A DNA stretch of 64,000 nt. Source: Corynebacterium tuberculostearicum (GTDB lineage Bacteria > Actinomycetota > Actinomycetes > Mycobacteriales > Mycobacteriaceae). Position 1 is the stretch's first letter. Each line of letters starts with the position of its first letter. Both the position numbers and the translations under genes were made by a program. Location of the stretch: the NCBI RefSeq assembly GCF_016894265.1, contig NZ_CP069791.1, positions 2,369,865 to 2,433,864 on the forward strand. The letters are read 5' to 3'. The notes below the pieces were generated by a model. The model saw only the letters and a list, made by a program, of their open reading frames with translations. It searched no databases and was not told where the DNA came from. Below are positions 1-9,374 of the stretch, one piece after another.

Positions 1-1138
1 ACTTGTATCCCTGCAGGAGGTCGCGGCGGCGCCAGGCCACCCACATCACGAGGGCGAAACCGATGGGCAGGATCAGGCCATTGATGGCACCGGCGAAGAT
101 GAGCAACTTCTGTGGCGCGGAGTTGATGGCCACGAAGACTACCGTGCACACCGCAATGAAGACGATGGTGAGGATATTGCGGGTGCGCGTCGAGGTGTCC
201 TGGGAGGTCACGAAGGATACCGAGGTATAGGCGGCACCGATAACCGAGGACAAACCGGCCGCGAAGAGGACCACGCCGAAGGCACGCAGGCCAAACTCGC
301 CGGCGGCATTGTAGAAGGCATCGGCCGCGGTGTTGTCGTCCGAAAGCGCCACGCCGGTGGCCACCACACCGAGGACCGCCAAGAAGAGGAGCATGCGCAT
401 GATGCCAGTGACCACAATGCCGCTTACCGAGGTATAGGTAATGTTCTTGACGTTTTCCACGCCGGTGTGGCCGGAATCGATGAGGCGGTGCGCGCCGGCA
501 AAGGTGATATAACCACCCACGGTGCCACCGATGATGGTGGTGATGACGAAGAAATCGATTTCGCCCGGCGCGACGGCATTCTTGAGCGCCTCGCCCACCG
601 GTGGCTGGCTGACCACAGCAACGTAGAGCATCAGCAGGATCATGACCGCGCCCAAGACCGCGACGAGGCGGTCAAGCGCCATGCCTGCCTTCTTGGAGAG
701 GAAGATAAAGATCGCGATGGCCGCGGCAATGACGCCGCCGATGCGCGAATCGATGCCCAGCATCGCGTTAATGCCTAGGCCAGAACCGGCAATATTGCCG
801 ATATTAAAAACCGCGCCACCGATGAACACGAATACGGCAAGCACCCAGCCCAGGCCAGGGAGCACGGTATTGCCCAAGGTATTGGCCCGCATACCGGTCA
901 CGCAGAGAACGCGCCACACATTGAGCTGGATAGCGATGTCCACGAGGATGGACAGCATAATCGCAAACGCGAAGGATGCCCCCATCTGCACGGTAAAGAC
1001 CGAGGTCTGGGTCAAAAATCCCGGACCGATGGCGGAGGTGGCCATAAGGAACATGGCACCGGCCATGGCGCCGAGGCCTTTGGGCGGGGTCTTGTCCCCC
1101 GCCTGCGCCGGAGTGGCGTGTGATGTCTCAGCACTCAC
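1..1138 (-). CDS. NRAMP-like metal transporter (YcsG-type), 3' end outside window
   Basis: Integral membrane transporter of the NRAMP superfamily, probably moving a divalent cation or related solute across the cytoplasmic membrane. The visible 379 residues are a run of hydrophobic helices starting with AIGPGFLTQTSVFTVQMGAS, the place where canonical NRAMPs carry the DPGN metal-binding motif; that motif is absent here, as in YcsG-like and NRMT-like branches, so manganese transport should not be assumed. Start chosen as GTG at 1138 because AAAGGTG lies about 8 nt upstream. The gene runs off the left edge, so its C-terminus is not seen. The substrate is unknown. Confidence 0.75.
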   Translation of the reverse strand, partial: MSAETSHATPAQAGDKTPPKGLGAMAGAMFLMATSAIGPGFLTQTSVFTVQMGASFAFAIMLSILVDIAIQLNVWRVLCVTGMRANTLGNTVLPGLGWVLAVFVFIGGAVFNIGNIAGSGLGINAMLGIDSRIGGVIAAAIAIFIFLSKKAGMALDRLVAVLGAVMILLMLYVAVVSQPPVGEALKNAVAPGEIDFFVITTIIGGTVGGYITFAGAHRLIDSGHTGVENVKNITYTSVSGIVVTGIMRMLLFLAVLGVVATGVALSDDNTAADAFYNAAGEFGLRAFGVVLFAAGLSSVIGAAYTSVSFVTSQDTSTRTRNILTIVFIAVCTVVFVAINSAPQKLLIFAGAINGLILPIGFALVMWVAWRRRDLLQGYK

Positions 1139-1253
1139 TATATTTCACCTTTCGTGATGCAGGTCGCATTAGTTTGTGATGCGCATCATCTTAAAGGTTG
1201 CTATGCCTTTTGTTCAACAACTTTTATGCGTTGTGGGGTGACTCGGGGGTGAT

Positions 1254-2157
1254 CTAGGCTACTTTTCTCGTTCGTTTTCCCAGGTGGCTGGCGATTATCC
1301 GCAAAGCCTCGTCCGGCGCTTTCATATCGCTGGGGCCAAAGCGCAGCACCACGTATCCGCGGTTTTCTAGCGCTCGCTGCCTCTTTATCTGCTGCTTGAC
1401 CACGTGGGCGGGTGCCTCGCCATAGGTGCCGTCATACTTGGCATCGCCATCGACCTCGAGTACCAGCCAGCCATCGAGACAGAGATCTGCCCGATATTTC
1501 CCGAGCAGCGGTTTCTGCGGCTCAATTTTCACCTGCGGGAAACGCTCAATAATGAGGGCTCGCAGATAGGACTCATAGGGCGATTCCGATCCGCCATACG
1601 CGTGCTCGATAACCTTACGCATGGCTGCTTGTCCCTTCGTGCGCTGCATCTTTGCAAGCTCTTCGCGCAGGTCGTATGTGGTGACGTCGTGTTGGCCGAG
1701 GGCAGAATCGGTAGCTACCAGGCCATCTGGGAAGCCGTGTAGCCGAGCGATTTCAAGGCAGGTGCGGGCAGGATTCGTGGCGCGCACACCCGCTATCGAC
1801 ACCATGGATTCTTGAAGGGACTTTACTCGGCGGTACCGGTAGCCTTTCGGGGTGAGCCTGCGTGGGGGCACGCTTCCCGAAGGCACCGCTAACTCCACCT
1901 CCTCCCCTGCCGTAGAAATTACCCACATTCCCCACAACCGCGCGGCCGATTTACCGATGAGGACGGCGCGGTGGATGCTCCACCCGGCAGCGACTACTTT
2001 GGCGAATTGTTGTTTTATGGCGCACCCATTGCCTCCAGGTGGCTGTGGGAACGGCGATCCAGGGCGCTATCTGGGTGAGCTCACCGCGCTGGAGGGCTAA
2101 ATGGTGCGGACTTTCGGCTCCGGCGTAACGAAGGTTGATGAAGTGATCTGTAATCAT
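1254..2157 (-). pseudogene. DUF559 / AbiEi-like nuclease-fold protein, frameshifted
   Basis: The intact part (1254-1937) encodes a DUF559 endonuclease-like fold: an E in the SPYESYLRAL helix, then RADLCLDG, then VLEVDGDAKYDG, fitting the E...D...ExD pattern of Vsr-like restriction folds. Its only in-frame start would be a TTG inside the protein. Upstream, another frame beginning with ATG at 2157 encodes a plausible N-terminus (MITDHFINLRYAGAESPHHL), and a third frame supplies KVVAAGWSIHRAVLIGKSAA leading directly into the intact part. The junction near 1990-2035 therefore holds one or two small indels. A full paralogue lies at 15726-16589. It could be a true pseudogene or a sequencing error. 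Function is unknown; this family often accompanies defence or toxin-antitoxin genes. Confidence 0.7.
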
Positions 2158-2247
2158 GGTTTCATCTTCTCGGCTGGCGGGGCGGGGCGCGCTTCATGAG
2201 GCTCAGGAAGGTGAATTTCCGAGGACCTTGAGTGAGGGGCGGAACTT

Positions 2248-2336
2248 TAGGTCCAAGGTGATCGGGCCGATTTGAGGGCGTTGAGGCTGATTTGAGGGCG
2301 GGTTGTGCTCAGATCGGCTCGATCACATTCGACCTA
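2248..2336. repeat. 89-bp palindromic repeat, copy 1
   Basis: The arms 2248-2276 and 2308-2336 are imperfect inverted repeats of 29 nt, both ending in the TAGGTC/GACCTA type border; the loop is about 31 nt. A second copy of identical length lies at 3470-3558, so the RNase H-like gene at 2409-3452 sits between two copies. The element could form a large hairpin in DNA or RNA. It is not a simple terminator because no U-tract follows. Confidence 0.75.
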
Positions 2337-2408
2337 AGGAGAAGTAGTTCACAGCGGCGGTGTGGGGGATAATTCAGCAGCGCGGTTAACCGTGCTTTAC
2401 TAGAGATA

Positions 2409-3452
2409 ATGGAACCCATCGAGCTCTCAGAACTAACCGGTACGCAATCGCGCACCTACGGCACCCGCAAGATCACCTCGGATATGGTCTCGGCACCAAT
2501 CCATGTTGCGGTCGCGCTCTGGGACGAGCGTTGGGATTCCGCCCCCAACGGCACCATCGAAGGCTGGGTCATCGCGGTCAATACCAAGCAGACGCGTTTT
2601 GTGCGCCGCGGCCAAACGAAGAAGGGCGATATCGTCGATATCGCCGTGCGCGAGGTCAAACGCGCGCTCAAGGGACTCGACGGACGAGTGTGGATTGTCA
2701 CTGGTCGCAGGCAGAATGCGTTGCGAGCGGCACTCACGGCTGACGGTTTCACGGTGACGGGAAGCTTTGCGGGAGAAAATAGGGCGTCGAAAAGCGCGAG
2801 CTCTGTGCGCAGAAAACAAGCCGGCCTGACCGCCCGGAAGGCCCGCAAGATGGGTGAGGCGCCGAAAAAGATGCAAGCGACACAGGTAGAGACGCCGAAA
2901 GCACACTGGTGGCCGAACTTCTCGCGCGCCTCCTCGTGGGCCGAGGGCGACGTGGTGCGCATAGCCACCGATGCTTCCTCGGATACCGTATTCAAGGGGT
3001 CGATGTGCTTCGTTGCGGGAAACGGCGACTACCGATTGCGAACTCGAGAAACCAAGGCGAGCACCGATGAGCTCGAACTCGAAGCACTGACGCTCGCGCT
3101 GAAATACCTGCTCAAGGTGGGTGCGCGCAAGGCGGTCATTGAGTCCGATTCCGTAGCCGCTTTGGAGGCGGTCGAGCAGATTGTGCATAAGCGCGGCTCT
3201 AAAGCATCACGGCCGGGGCGCACGTGGCGAGGGGTGTCTTCAGGTGCGCGGTCGCGATTCCAGCAAGCTTGGGGCGATATCCAAGGCCAATGCGAGGTCG
3301 ACATTCGCCGTGTGCTCGGGCATGCGGGCGATCCGCTGAATCGGGCGGCCGACCAGATTGCGTACATGGGGTTGCGCGCGATTGCGCATCCGATGAAGCA
3401 GTCTCGCGAGACGCTGCGCGAGGGGATTCAGAAAGCTCTCTCGGCGTTGTGA
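2409..3452 (+). CDS. RNase H-like fold protein (347 aa)
   Basis: The C-terminal half has the order of RNase HI active-site residues: D188 in IATDAS, E225 in ELELEAL, D247 in VIESDS and D315 in NRAADQIA after a VLGHAGDP loop, so an active DEDD nuclease is plausible. Residues 30-118 show a similar strand/helix rhythm without the acids and may be a degenerate second RNase H fold (inference). Residues 125-160 are a basic linker rich in K and R. This is longer than housekeeping RNase HI (about 155 aa). ATG at 2409 is the first start in frame. The gene is alone, flanked by two copies of an 89-bp palindromic repeat. Substrate and role are unknown. Confidence 0.7.
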   Translation: MEPIELSELTGTQSRTYGTRKITSDMVSAPIHVAVALWDERWDSAPNGTIEGWVIAVNTKQTRFVRRGQTKKGDIVDIAVREVKRALKGLDGRVWIVTGRRQNALRAALTADGFTVTGSFAGENRASKSASSVRRKQAGLTARKARKMGEAPKKMQATQVETPKAHWWPNFSRASSWAEGDVVRIATDASSDTVFKGSMCFVAGNGDYRLRTRETKASTDELELEALTLALKYLLKVGARKAVIESDSVAALEAVEQIVHKRGSKASRPGRTWRGVSSGARSRFQQAWGDIQGQCEVDIRRVLGHAGDPLNRAADQIAYMGLRAIAHPMKQSRETLREGIQKALSAL

Positions 3453-3469
3453 ACCAAACGCTAAAGGCT

Positions 3470-3558
3470 TAGGGCTGATCTGATCAGGCCGAATTGAGGG
3501 AGTTAGGGCAGATCTGAGGCGGCCCAGCCTTCAGATCAACCTGATCAGTATGGACCTA
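3470..3558. repeat. 89-bp palindromic repeat, copy 2
   Basis: Same length and organisation as the copy at 2248-2336: it begins TAGGGCTGATC, contains GGCCGAATTGAGGG and AGATCTGAGG in the middle, and ends GATCAGTATGGACCTA. The arms 3470-3500 and 3528-3558 pair imperfectly. It lies 17 nt after the stop of the RNase H-like gene and 51 nt beyond the galK stop on the other strand. Confidence 0.75.
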
Positions 3559-3609
3559 ACGACAATTGGCGCGCTGGGGGTCACATCTGAGCCAGCCGGC
3601 CTGCGGAGC

Positions 3610-4809
3610 TTAAGCTAGGCGGCGGGCGCCGTCTCCCGGGCGGGCCACCAAGAAGGTGGGTTCTGGGAAGCCGCGTGATGCTGCGGCGTCGTTAATGGCC
3701 TGGGCAGTGGACTCGACGTCGGAGCGCGGGATGAGCGCGATGACTGCACCGCCGAAGCCGCCGCCAGTCATGCGGGCGCCGAGTTCGCCGGCCGCGGTGA
3801 AAGCGGAGTCGAGTTCCGGAGTGGTGACTTCGTACAGGTCGCGCAGGGAAAGGTGGCTTTCGCGCATGAGGCGGCGGAACTCTGCCGGGTCGGAAGAGGT
3901 AAGCGCGGTGGCGGCGGCTAAGGTGCGGTCAGTCTCTTCCACCACGTGGCGCACGCGGCGGTGGTATAGGTCAGCCTCCTGGGGGTTGACGGTCGCGGCG
4001 AAGGCGACGGCATCTGGGATTTCGCGGATGGAGCGGCCGGCGGCAGCCTGGACGGCGTCGATGACGCCGCGGCGGGAGGCATATTGGCCGTCGGAAAGCG
4101 TGTGCGGCGCATTGGTGTCCGCGATGAGCAGCACCATGTCCTGGGCTTCGATATTGAACGGCACGCGCTCGACGGCGCCGGCGGAAAAATCCAGGAATAG
4201 CGCCTTGCCGCGCTGGCCAAAGAGGCTGGCATTTTGGTCCAAGCCGCCGGTAGAGGCGCCAACCACCTCGTTTTCGGCGCGGATGCACGCCTGGGCCAGC
4301 TGCGCGCGGGCGGCGTCATCGGGGGTGTGGCCGTGGCAGAGTTCGTAAGCGGCCACGGCCACGGAGCACTCGAGAGCGGCGGAGCTGGACAGGCCAGAGC
4401 CGACGGGGACATCGGAGACGATGGCAATATCGAGGCCGGTGCAAGTCAGAACGTCCGCGGCAGTGGCGGCCCAGACGGTGCCGGCAACGTAGCCGGACCA
4501 GTTGGAAGGGTGGCCGGGGCGGACATCGGAGAGAGGGAGGCTGGCCTGGGCAACGCTGCCGTCGTATTCGGAGGCTATCCGGAGAAGGCCATCGGTGCGG
4601 GGTGCGACGGCGACGGCGGTGTTTTGTTCCAGCGCAAAGGGGATGGAGGCGCCGCCGGCGTAATCGATGTGCTCGCCGATGAGGTTGACGCGGCCGGGAG
4701 CAGCCCACACGCCGGCGGGCTCGGACGCGTCCGAGAAGGCAGCGGCGAAGAGGTCGCGGGCTGCGGCGACAAGCTCCGCATCGCTGCGGGTGTCAATCCA
4801 GTTAAGCAT
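3610..4809 (-). CDS. galK: Galactokinase
   Basis: Phosphorylates galactose to galactose-1-phosphate in the Leloir pathway. GHMP kinase features in order: GRVNLIGEHIDYAGG substrate loop near residue 37, VGSGLSSSAALECS phosphate-binding loop, and GARMTGGGFGGAVIAL near the C-terminus. The reading frame is open further upstream, but the chosen ATG at 4809 gives 399 aa, normal for the family, and overlaps the galT stop by 8 nt (ATGCTTAA), implying translational coupling. It is the last gene of the galM-symporter-galT-galK operon. Confidence 0.93.
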   Translation of the reverse strand: MLNWIDTRSDAELVAAARDLFAAAFSDASEPAGVWAAPGRVNLIGEHIDYAGGASIPFALEQNTAVAVAPRTDGLLRIASEYDGSVAQASLPLSDVRPGHPSNWSGYVAGTVWAATAADVLTCTGLDIAIVSDVPVGSGLSSSAALECSVAVAAYELCHGHTPDDAARAQLAQACIRAENEVVGASTGGLDQNASLFGQRGKALFLDFSAGAVERVPFNIEAQDMVLLIADTNAPHTLSDGQYASRRGVIDAVQAAAGRSIREIPDAVAFAATVNPQEADLYHRRVRHVVEETDRTLAAATALTSSDPAEFRRLMRESHLSLRDLYEVTTPELDSAFTAAGELGARMTGGGFGGAVIALIPRSDVESTAQAINDAAASRGFPEPTFLVARPGDGARRLA

Positions 4810-5896
4810 CCCAGATCTCCTTAAAGCGGGCGGCGATGCGCTCCGGGGTGGTGTCATTGATCCACACGGCCTGCGAGGACTCGGAACCGGCGAGGTACTT
4901 CATGCGGCCGGGCGAGCGCATGAGCGAAAAGAGCTGCAGGTGCATGCGGATGCCGGGGCGCAGTGCCTCGTCCACCGGCGCTTGGGTCCAGCCGGCGATA
5001 TACGGGGTCTTGTCCACGCCATCGAAGAAGCGGTCCACGGCGGAGTACAGCTTCTTGAGCAGGGGCGCGAGGTCGGCGCGTTGGGCGTCGGTAAGCGCAG
5101 CGAAATCGGGTACTTCCTCGTTGGGCAGGACCATGGCTTCCAGCGGCCATTTGGCGGCGGCGGGAACGAAGACGGTGAAGTGCTCGGTCTCGGCGATGAT
5201 GCGGGTGCCGGCGGCGCGCTCGCGATCGAGGAGATCCTGGAAGAGGTCGCCATCATAGGCGCGGGCGGAATCCACGATGGAGCGCAGGCGCGGCGAGAGG
5301 AAGGGATAGGAGTAGATCTGGCCGTGCGGGTGTTGGAGGGTCACGCCGATTTCCTCGCCTCGGTTTTCAAAGGGGAATACCTGCTGCACGCCGTCGATCT
5401 GGGATAGCGCGGCGGTGCGGTGAGCCCAGGCCTCGATGACGGTGCGGATGCGCGATTCCGGCAGGTCCTTGAAGGACAGGGCTGGGTCCTCGGTAAAGCA
5501 CACCACCTCGCAGCGGGCGCGGGCCGGAAGGCGCGGCACCACGCCGAGCAGGTTGTCATCCTCTGGGTGCTCGATGTCCGCGGCGGTGGCAAAGGACGGG
5601 AAGCGGTTTTCAAAGACCACTACGTCATAGCTGGGGCTGGGGATCTCCGTGGGTAGCTGGCCTTCGCGCGTGGGTGCCAGCGGGTTCTCGTTGGCCGGTG
5701 GCAAGAAGGTGCGGTTCATGCGGTGGGCAGCAAAGGCTACCCAATCCCCTGTTAGGGGATCCCGGCGCATTTCGGAAGCGGGGGCGACGGTGGGGATGTC
5801 GCGGGCGTCGACAAGCACGCGGTCGGGGTGGGGCTGGTCGTCGAAGTAGAGGATCTCGCGGCCGTCGGCAAGCGTGGCAGAGGTAATCTCAACCAT
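4802..5896 (-). CDS. galT: Galactose-1-phosphate uridylyltransferase
   Basis: Exchanges UMP between UDP-glucose and galactose-1-phosphate. The HIT-superfamily active site LQHPHGQIYSYPF carries the nucleophilic histidine; RRDPLTGDWVAFAAHR and FENRFPSF are typical N-terminal GalT motifs. The frame is open upstream, but ATG at 5896 fits best: it shares TAATG with the stop of the preceding small membrane gene and has AGGAG upstream. The product is 364 aa, the usual length. Cytoplasmic. Confidence 0.93.
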   Translation of the reverse strand: MVEITSATLADGREILYFDDQPHPDRVLVDARDIPTVAPASEMRRDPLTGDWVAFAAHRMNRTFLPPANENPLAPTREGQLPTEIPSPSYDVVVFENRFPSFATAADIEHPEDDNLLGVVPRLPARARCEVVCFTEDPALSFKDLPESRIRTVIEAWAHRTAALSQIDGVQQVFPFENRGEEIGVTLQHPHGQIYSYPFLSPRLRSIVDSARAYDGDLFQDLLDRERAAGTRIIAETEHFTVFVPAAAKWPLEAMVLPNEEVPDFAALTDAQRADLAPLLKKLYSAVDRFFDGVDKTPYIAGWTQAPVDEALRPGIRMHLQLFSLMRSPGRMKYLAGSESSQAVWINDTTPERIAARFKEIWDA

Positions 5897-6138
5897 TAGT
5901 TTTCTCCTGGGATGGTGATGGGCTTCAGGCGCGCCCACAGCACAAAGGCGGCGGCCACGGCCAGCAAAGCAAGGCTTGCCCATAGGTTATCGCTGGCGTT
6001 CTTTGCCTGCCCGGTATCCGGGTTGATGCCTGGGTCAAGGAAGAAATAGCAGCCGAGCAAAATCAGGCCGTAGAGGCCGAGGAGTGCGGCGATGACATTG
6101 CGCAGGTCGAATGCACCCGCGCGCTTTTTCTCAGACAT
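5896..6138 (-). CDS. Small two-helix membrane protein of the galactose operon
   Basis: 80 aa with a basic N-terminus (MSEKKRAGAF), one helix around residues 15-34 and a second around 51-68. It sits between the sugar symporter and galT, sharing TAATG with galT, so it is co-translated with them. The position suggests an accessory subunit or stabiliser of the symporter (inference). No catalytic motif is seen. Confidence 0.75.
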   Translation of the reverse strand: MSEKKRAGAFDLRNVIAALLGLYGLILLGCYFFLDPGINPDTGQAKNASDNLWASLALLAVAAAFVLWARLKPITIPGEN

Positions 6139-6148
6139 GTTGGGCTCC

Positions 6149-7798
6149 TTAGGCGAAGATGACGTTGAGGGCTACGGCCATCACCAGGCAAATGATGCCC
6201 AGCGGGACGGTCTGCTGGTACCACGGCAAGGACTTTTCGGTGTAGTCCTCAAAGTGGTCCTTGGGGGTCACGGAAGAGACGAAGCCAACCAGCTCGCTAT
6301 CCGGCTTGGGCTGGGTGAACAGGGTGACCACAATGGATACCAGGATATCCACCACGAAGGCCACACCGGCCGCGACGAAAGCGGTGCCTTGGCCGGGCAG
6401 GTTGATCATGTCCGTGAAGGATGCGACGTACCAGAAGGCAATGGCGGAACCGGTACCGGCTACGAGTCCGGACCAACCGGCGTGCGGGGTCATGCGCTTC
6501 CAGAACATGCCCAGAATGAAGGTGGCAAACAGCGGCGCATTGAAGAAGCCAAACAGGGTCTGCAGGTAGTCCATGATATTGCCAAAGTTTTGCGCGAGCA
6601 GCGCGGTGAAAATGGCAATAGCGGTGGCGATAATCGTGGCGATGCGGCCGAACTTCAGGTAGTAGTCATCCTCGCGGTCCTTGACCACGTAGGTCTGCCA
6701 GATGTCATAGGAAATGACGGTATTAAAGGCGGAGATATTCGCGGCCATGCCGGCCATGAAGGAAGCGAGCAGGCCGGCGATCGCCACGCCCAGCAGGCCA
6801 TTGGGCAGAAGGTCGCGCATGAGCAGCAAGATGGCGTCGTTGGGCTCCGCGCGCTCCTCCATCAAATCGGCCACGGAGACGGAGGCAACCATGCCCGGGA
6901 TGACCACGAGGAAGGGCACGAACATCTTGGGGAAGGCGCCGATGATCGGGGTCTTGCGGGCGGCCGAGATGGAATCGGAGGCCATGGCGCGCTGCACCTC
7001 GACGAAGTTGGTGGTCCAGTAACCAAAGGAAAGCACGAAGCCGAGGCCCAGCACGATGCCGATGACGGACCACACTGGGTTCTCAAAACCGGAGATGTCC
7101 GTGCCCGGCCACGTGTGGAAGTGCGAATCCTGGGCCACCGCGTCCTTCAGCCCATTCCAACCGCCAACGCGGTTCAAACCAATGATGGTCAGCGGGGCGA
7201 GGGCGGCGATGATGACGAAGAACTGGAGGACCTCGTTATAAATGGCAGCCGAAAGGCCACCCAGGGTGATATAGGACAGCACGATGAGGCCGGCGACGAG
7301 GAGCGATACCCACATCTGCCAGCCCAGCAGGGCCTCCACGATGGTGGCCAGCAAGTACAGGTTCACGCCGGCAATAAGCAGCTGGGCCACAGCGAAGGAA
7401 ATCGCATTGACCAGGTGCGCGGCATTGCCAAAACGCTTGCGCATGAACTCCGGCACCGAGCGCACCTTGGAGCCGTAGTAGAACGGCATCATCACAATGC
7501 CCAAAAAGACCATTGCCGGGATGGCGCCGATCCAGAAGTAGTGCATGGTTTGGAAGCCATACTCCACGCCATTGGCGGACATACCGATGATTTCCACCGC
7601 GCCCAGGTTGGCCGAGACGAAAGCCAGTCCGGTCACCCAGGCGGGCAATCCGCGGCCGGAGAGGAAGAAGTCGATGGAGCTAGACACTCGGGCCTTGGCG
7701 GCCCAGCCGATGCCTAGCACGAAGAGGAAGTAGATGGCTACCAAAAAGTAGTCCACCCAGGAGGCATCGAGCCTCAATACGGATTCAGCAGTCTCCAT
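6149..7798 (-). CDS. Sodium/solute symporter, probable galactose importer
   Basis: 549 aa member of the SSS (SLC5-like) family with about 13-14 hydrophobic helices. Family features include FFLSGRGLPAWVTGLAFVSA in the first helices, RKRFGNAAHLVNAISF, and a long SYITLGGLSAAIYNEVLQFF segment. Start ATG at 7798 is preceded by AGAAAGG. Being inside an operon with galM, galT and galK, the likely substrate is galactose or a related hexose, taken up with Na+. The substrate is inferred from context only. Confidence 0.85.
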   Translation of the reverse strand: METAESVLRLDASWVDYFLVAIYFLFVLGIGWAAKARVSSSIDFFLSGRGLPAWVTGLAFVSANLGAVEIIGMSANGVEYGFQTMHYFWIGAIPAMVFLGIVMMPFYYGSKVRSVPEFMRKRFGNAAHLVNAISFAVAQLLIAGVNLYLLATIVEALLGWQMWVSLLVAGLIVLSYITLGGLSAAIYNEVLQFFVIIAALAPLTIIGLNRVGGWNGLKDAVAQDSHFHTWPGTDISGFENPVWSVIGIVLGLGFVLSFGYWTTNFVEVQRAMASDSISAARKTPIIGAFPKMFVPFLVVIPGMVASVSVADLMEERAEPNDAILLLMRDLLPNGLLGVAIAGLLASFMAGMAANISAFNTVISYDIWQTYVVKDREDDYYLKFGRIATIIATAIAIFTALLAQNFGNIMDYLQTLFGFFNAPLFATFILGMFWKRMTPHAGWSGLVAGTGSAIAFWYVASFTDMINLPGQGTAFVAAGVAFVVDILVSIVVTLFTQPKPDSELVGFVSSVTPKDHFEDYTEKSLPWYQQTVPLGIICLVMAVALNVIFA

Positions 7799-7809
7799 GG
7801 CTGACCTTT

Positions 7810-8709
7810 CTAGTTATTGTTCTCTGCTGCAAGGCGCAGCGTGAATCTCTGCGGGTTCTGAGCGCTCAGGCGCACGAGGTCTTCCCCGCTGCGCAGCGCA
7901 TTCGGCGGCGCGCTCATGGGCTCCACGGCCAATGCCTTGCCGGGGCCACCTGCCCGCGGGAAATCGGCCGGGGTAAACATCTGCACCCAGTTCAGGCCTT
8001 CGCCCATCTCCAGGCGCACCCCCTTTCCACCGGCCGAATACACGGCCGTCAGTGGGCCTTCGCCGTGGAAGCAATCGTCCCAGTCCACCTCGGCGATGGG
8101 CTGATTAACAATGCGCACCTGCTCCGTCTTTCCCGTAGGCAGGTTGCGGGCGCCGAGCAGGTAGCGCTTGCCGACGTCCACACTGAGCACCGCTTCCTCC
8201 GCCCCTGCCCCTTGTGGGCAGAGGTAGAGGTGCAGCCCATAGGCGAAGGGAACCTCGCCGGGTTCCGCGGTGCGGGCGGTGAGCTGGTGGTGCAATCCCT
8301 GCTCATCGAGGGCATAGGTGGCCTCTAGTTGAATCGCCCACGGCCAGCCCTGGCGCGGCTCAATATCAAAGGCAAGAGCCACCCGGTTGTCCGAGCGTTC
8401 CGTGACGCGCCACCAATCCACCGCGAATCCATGGATGGCGTTATTGCGCTCAGGCTCGTTGATCTCCAACTGGTGTCCGGTCCCCTGCCATTCGAACCAG
8501 CCATCCTCGGTGCGATTCGGCCACGGTGCCAGCACCACTCCGGCCATCAGCGGCGGCTTACCCTCGTAGCTTTCTACCAAGGGCGCGCCGCGATAGGTCA
8601 GCGCGTTGAGTGCACCGCCGAATAGGCCAATCTCGGCCGCATAATCGCCATGGGCAAGTGCGACGCTGGGGTAGTCAGCGTCAGGGCCAGCTGCTCCTCC
8701 ACTGGTCAT
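7810..8709 (-). CDS. galM: Aldose 1-epimerase
   Basis: Interconverts alpha and beta anomers of galactose before GalK. 299 aa. Motifs: APWPNR near residue 63, NAIHGFA with the conserved histidine, FAYGLHLYL with the second histidine region, and AVEPMSAPPNAL near the C-terminus containing the catalytic glutamate. ATG at 8709 has AGAAAGG at good spacing. It is the first gene of the leftward galactose operon, 11 nt before the symporter. The 195 nt upstream to the next gene must hold the promoter; no clear operator was recognised. Confidence 0.88.
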   Translation of the reverse strand: MTSGGAAGPDADYPSVALAHGDYAAEIGLFGGALNALTYRGAPLVESYEGKPPLMAGVVLAPWPNRTEDGWFEWQGTGHQLEINEPERNNAIHGFAVDWWRVTERSDNRVALAFDIEPRQGWPWAIQLEATYALDEQGLHHQLTARTAEPGEVPFAYGLHLYLCPQGAGAEEAVLSVDVGKRYLLGARNLPTGKTEQVRIVNQPIAEVDWDDCFHGEGPLTAVYSAGGKGVRLEMGEGLNWVQMFTPADFPRAGGPGKALAVEPMSAPPNALRSGEDLVRLSAQNPQRFTLRLAAENNN

Positions 8710-8904
8710 AACAAAGACCTTTCTGGCTATAACTTTCTTTGGATTTAGCCTAGGAGTACGGCGAAGCGCCGGTCAATCGTTTGCATAACTGCTGGCTCAA
8801 ACCCACGGTTTCAGCAGCTCACCGCCCTTGAGTTAACCTCCAGTTAACCTCTTTCGGGGCTGGAAGCGCACGTGGGAAACAGGCCGCCACACCGGGCAGG
8901 AACA

Positions 8905-9348
8905 CTACCCCTGCATCCGCCGCCACACTATTCGCGCCGCGGAGTGTGGCGTGGCCAAGACTTCGCGCAGGTAGTTGCGCGGCATCAACCGCCACGGGGT
9001 GCGCGCGGAATGCAGGTGCACGGCAATGCCGAGGTGCCAGGCCCACAACGCGGTGCGCAGGATATGAAAATCATTGGTCACCACGTGTAATACGGCATCC
9101 GGGGCCAAGCGGTGGGCATTCTCTAGATTTTCATTAGTGCTCGTGGCTTCCAGTTCCACCACCACCCGCTCGGCCGGCACGCCACGTTCGATGAGGTATG
9201 TAGCCATAGGCCCCGCCTCACCACGGCCGGAGACAATGATGCGCTGACCGCTATAAAGCGCCAACGCCTTATCAAGGCGCGAGCGCAGCATGGCGCCGGG
9301 ATAGCCATGGGTTACGCGGGAGCCCAAAACAAGGAGCGGGTCAGACAT
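8905..9348 (-). CDS. DUF218 (YdcF-like) family protein
   Basis: Short DUF218 domain protein without the usual membrane helices. Motifs: LLVLGSRVTHG at the N-terminus, RLDKALALY, IIVSGRGEAG, EATSTNENLENA and VTNDFHILRT, all in the family order. DUF218 proteins such as SanA/YdcF are linked to envelope functions but their reaction is mostly unknown. I chose ATG at 9348 (147 aa); upstream in-frame ATGs exist at 9360 and 9381 and none has a clear ribosome binding site. It is divergent from rbsR. Confidence 0.75.
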   Translation of the reverse strand: MSDPLLVLGSRVTHGYPGAMLRSRLDKALALYSGQRIIVSGRGEAGPMATYLIERGVPAERVVVELEATSTNENLENAHRLAPDAVLHVVTNDFHILRTALWAWHLGIAVHLHSARTPWRLMPRNYLREVLATPHSAARIVWRRMQG

Positions 9349-9374
9349 GGATACCAGCATAGACTTGCCGGCTC

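Noticed and set aside
6092..7717. 541-codon open frame on the + strand opposite the sugar symporter
   Set aside because: Rich in His, Gly, Asp and Glu without domains; a high-GC antisense shadow of a clear transporter gene.
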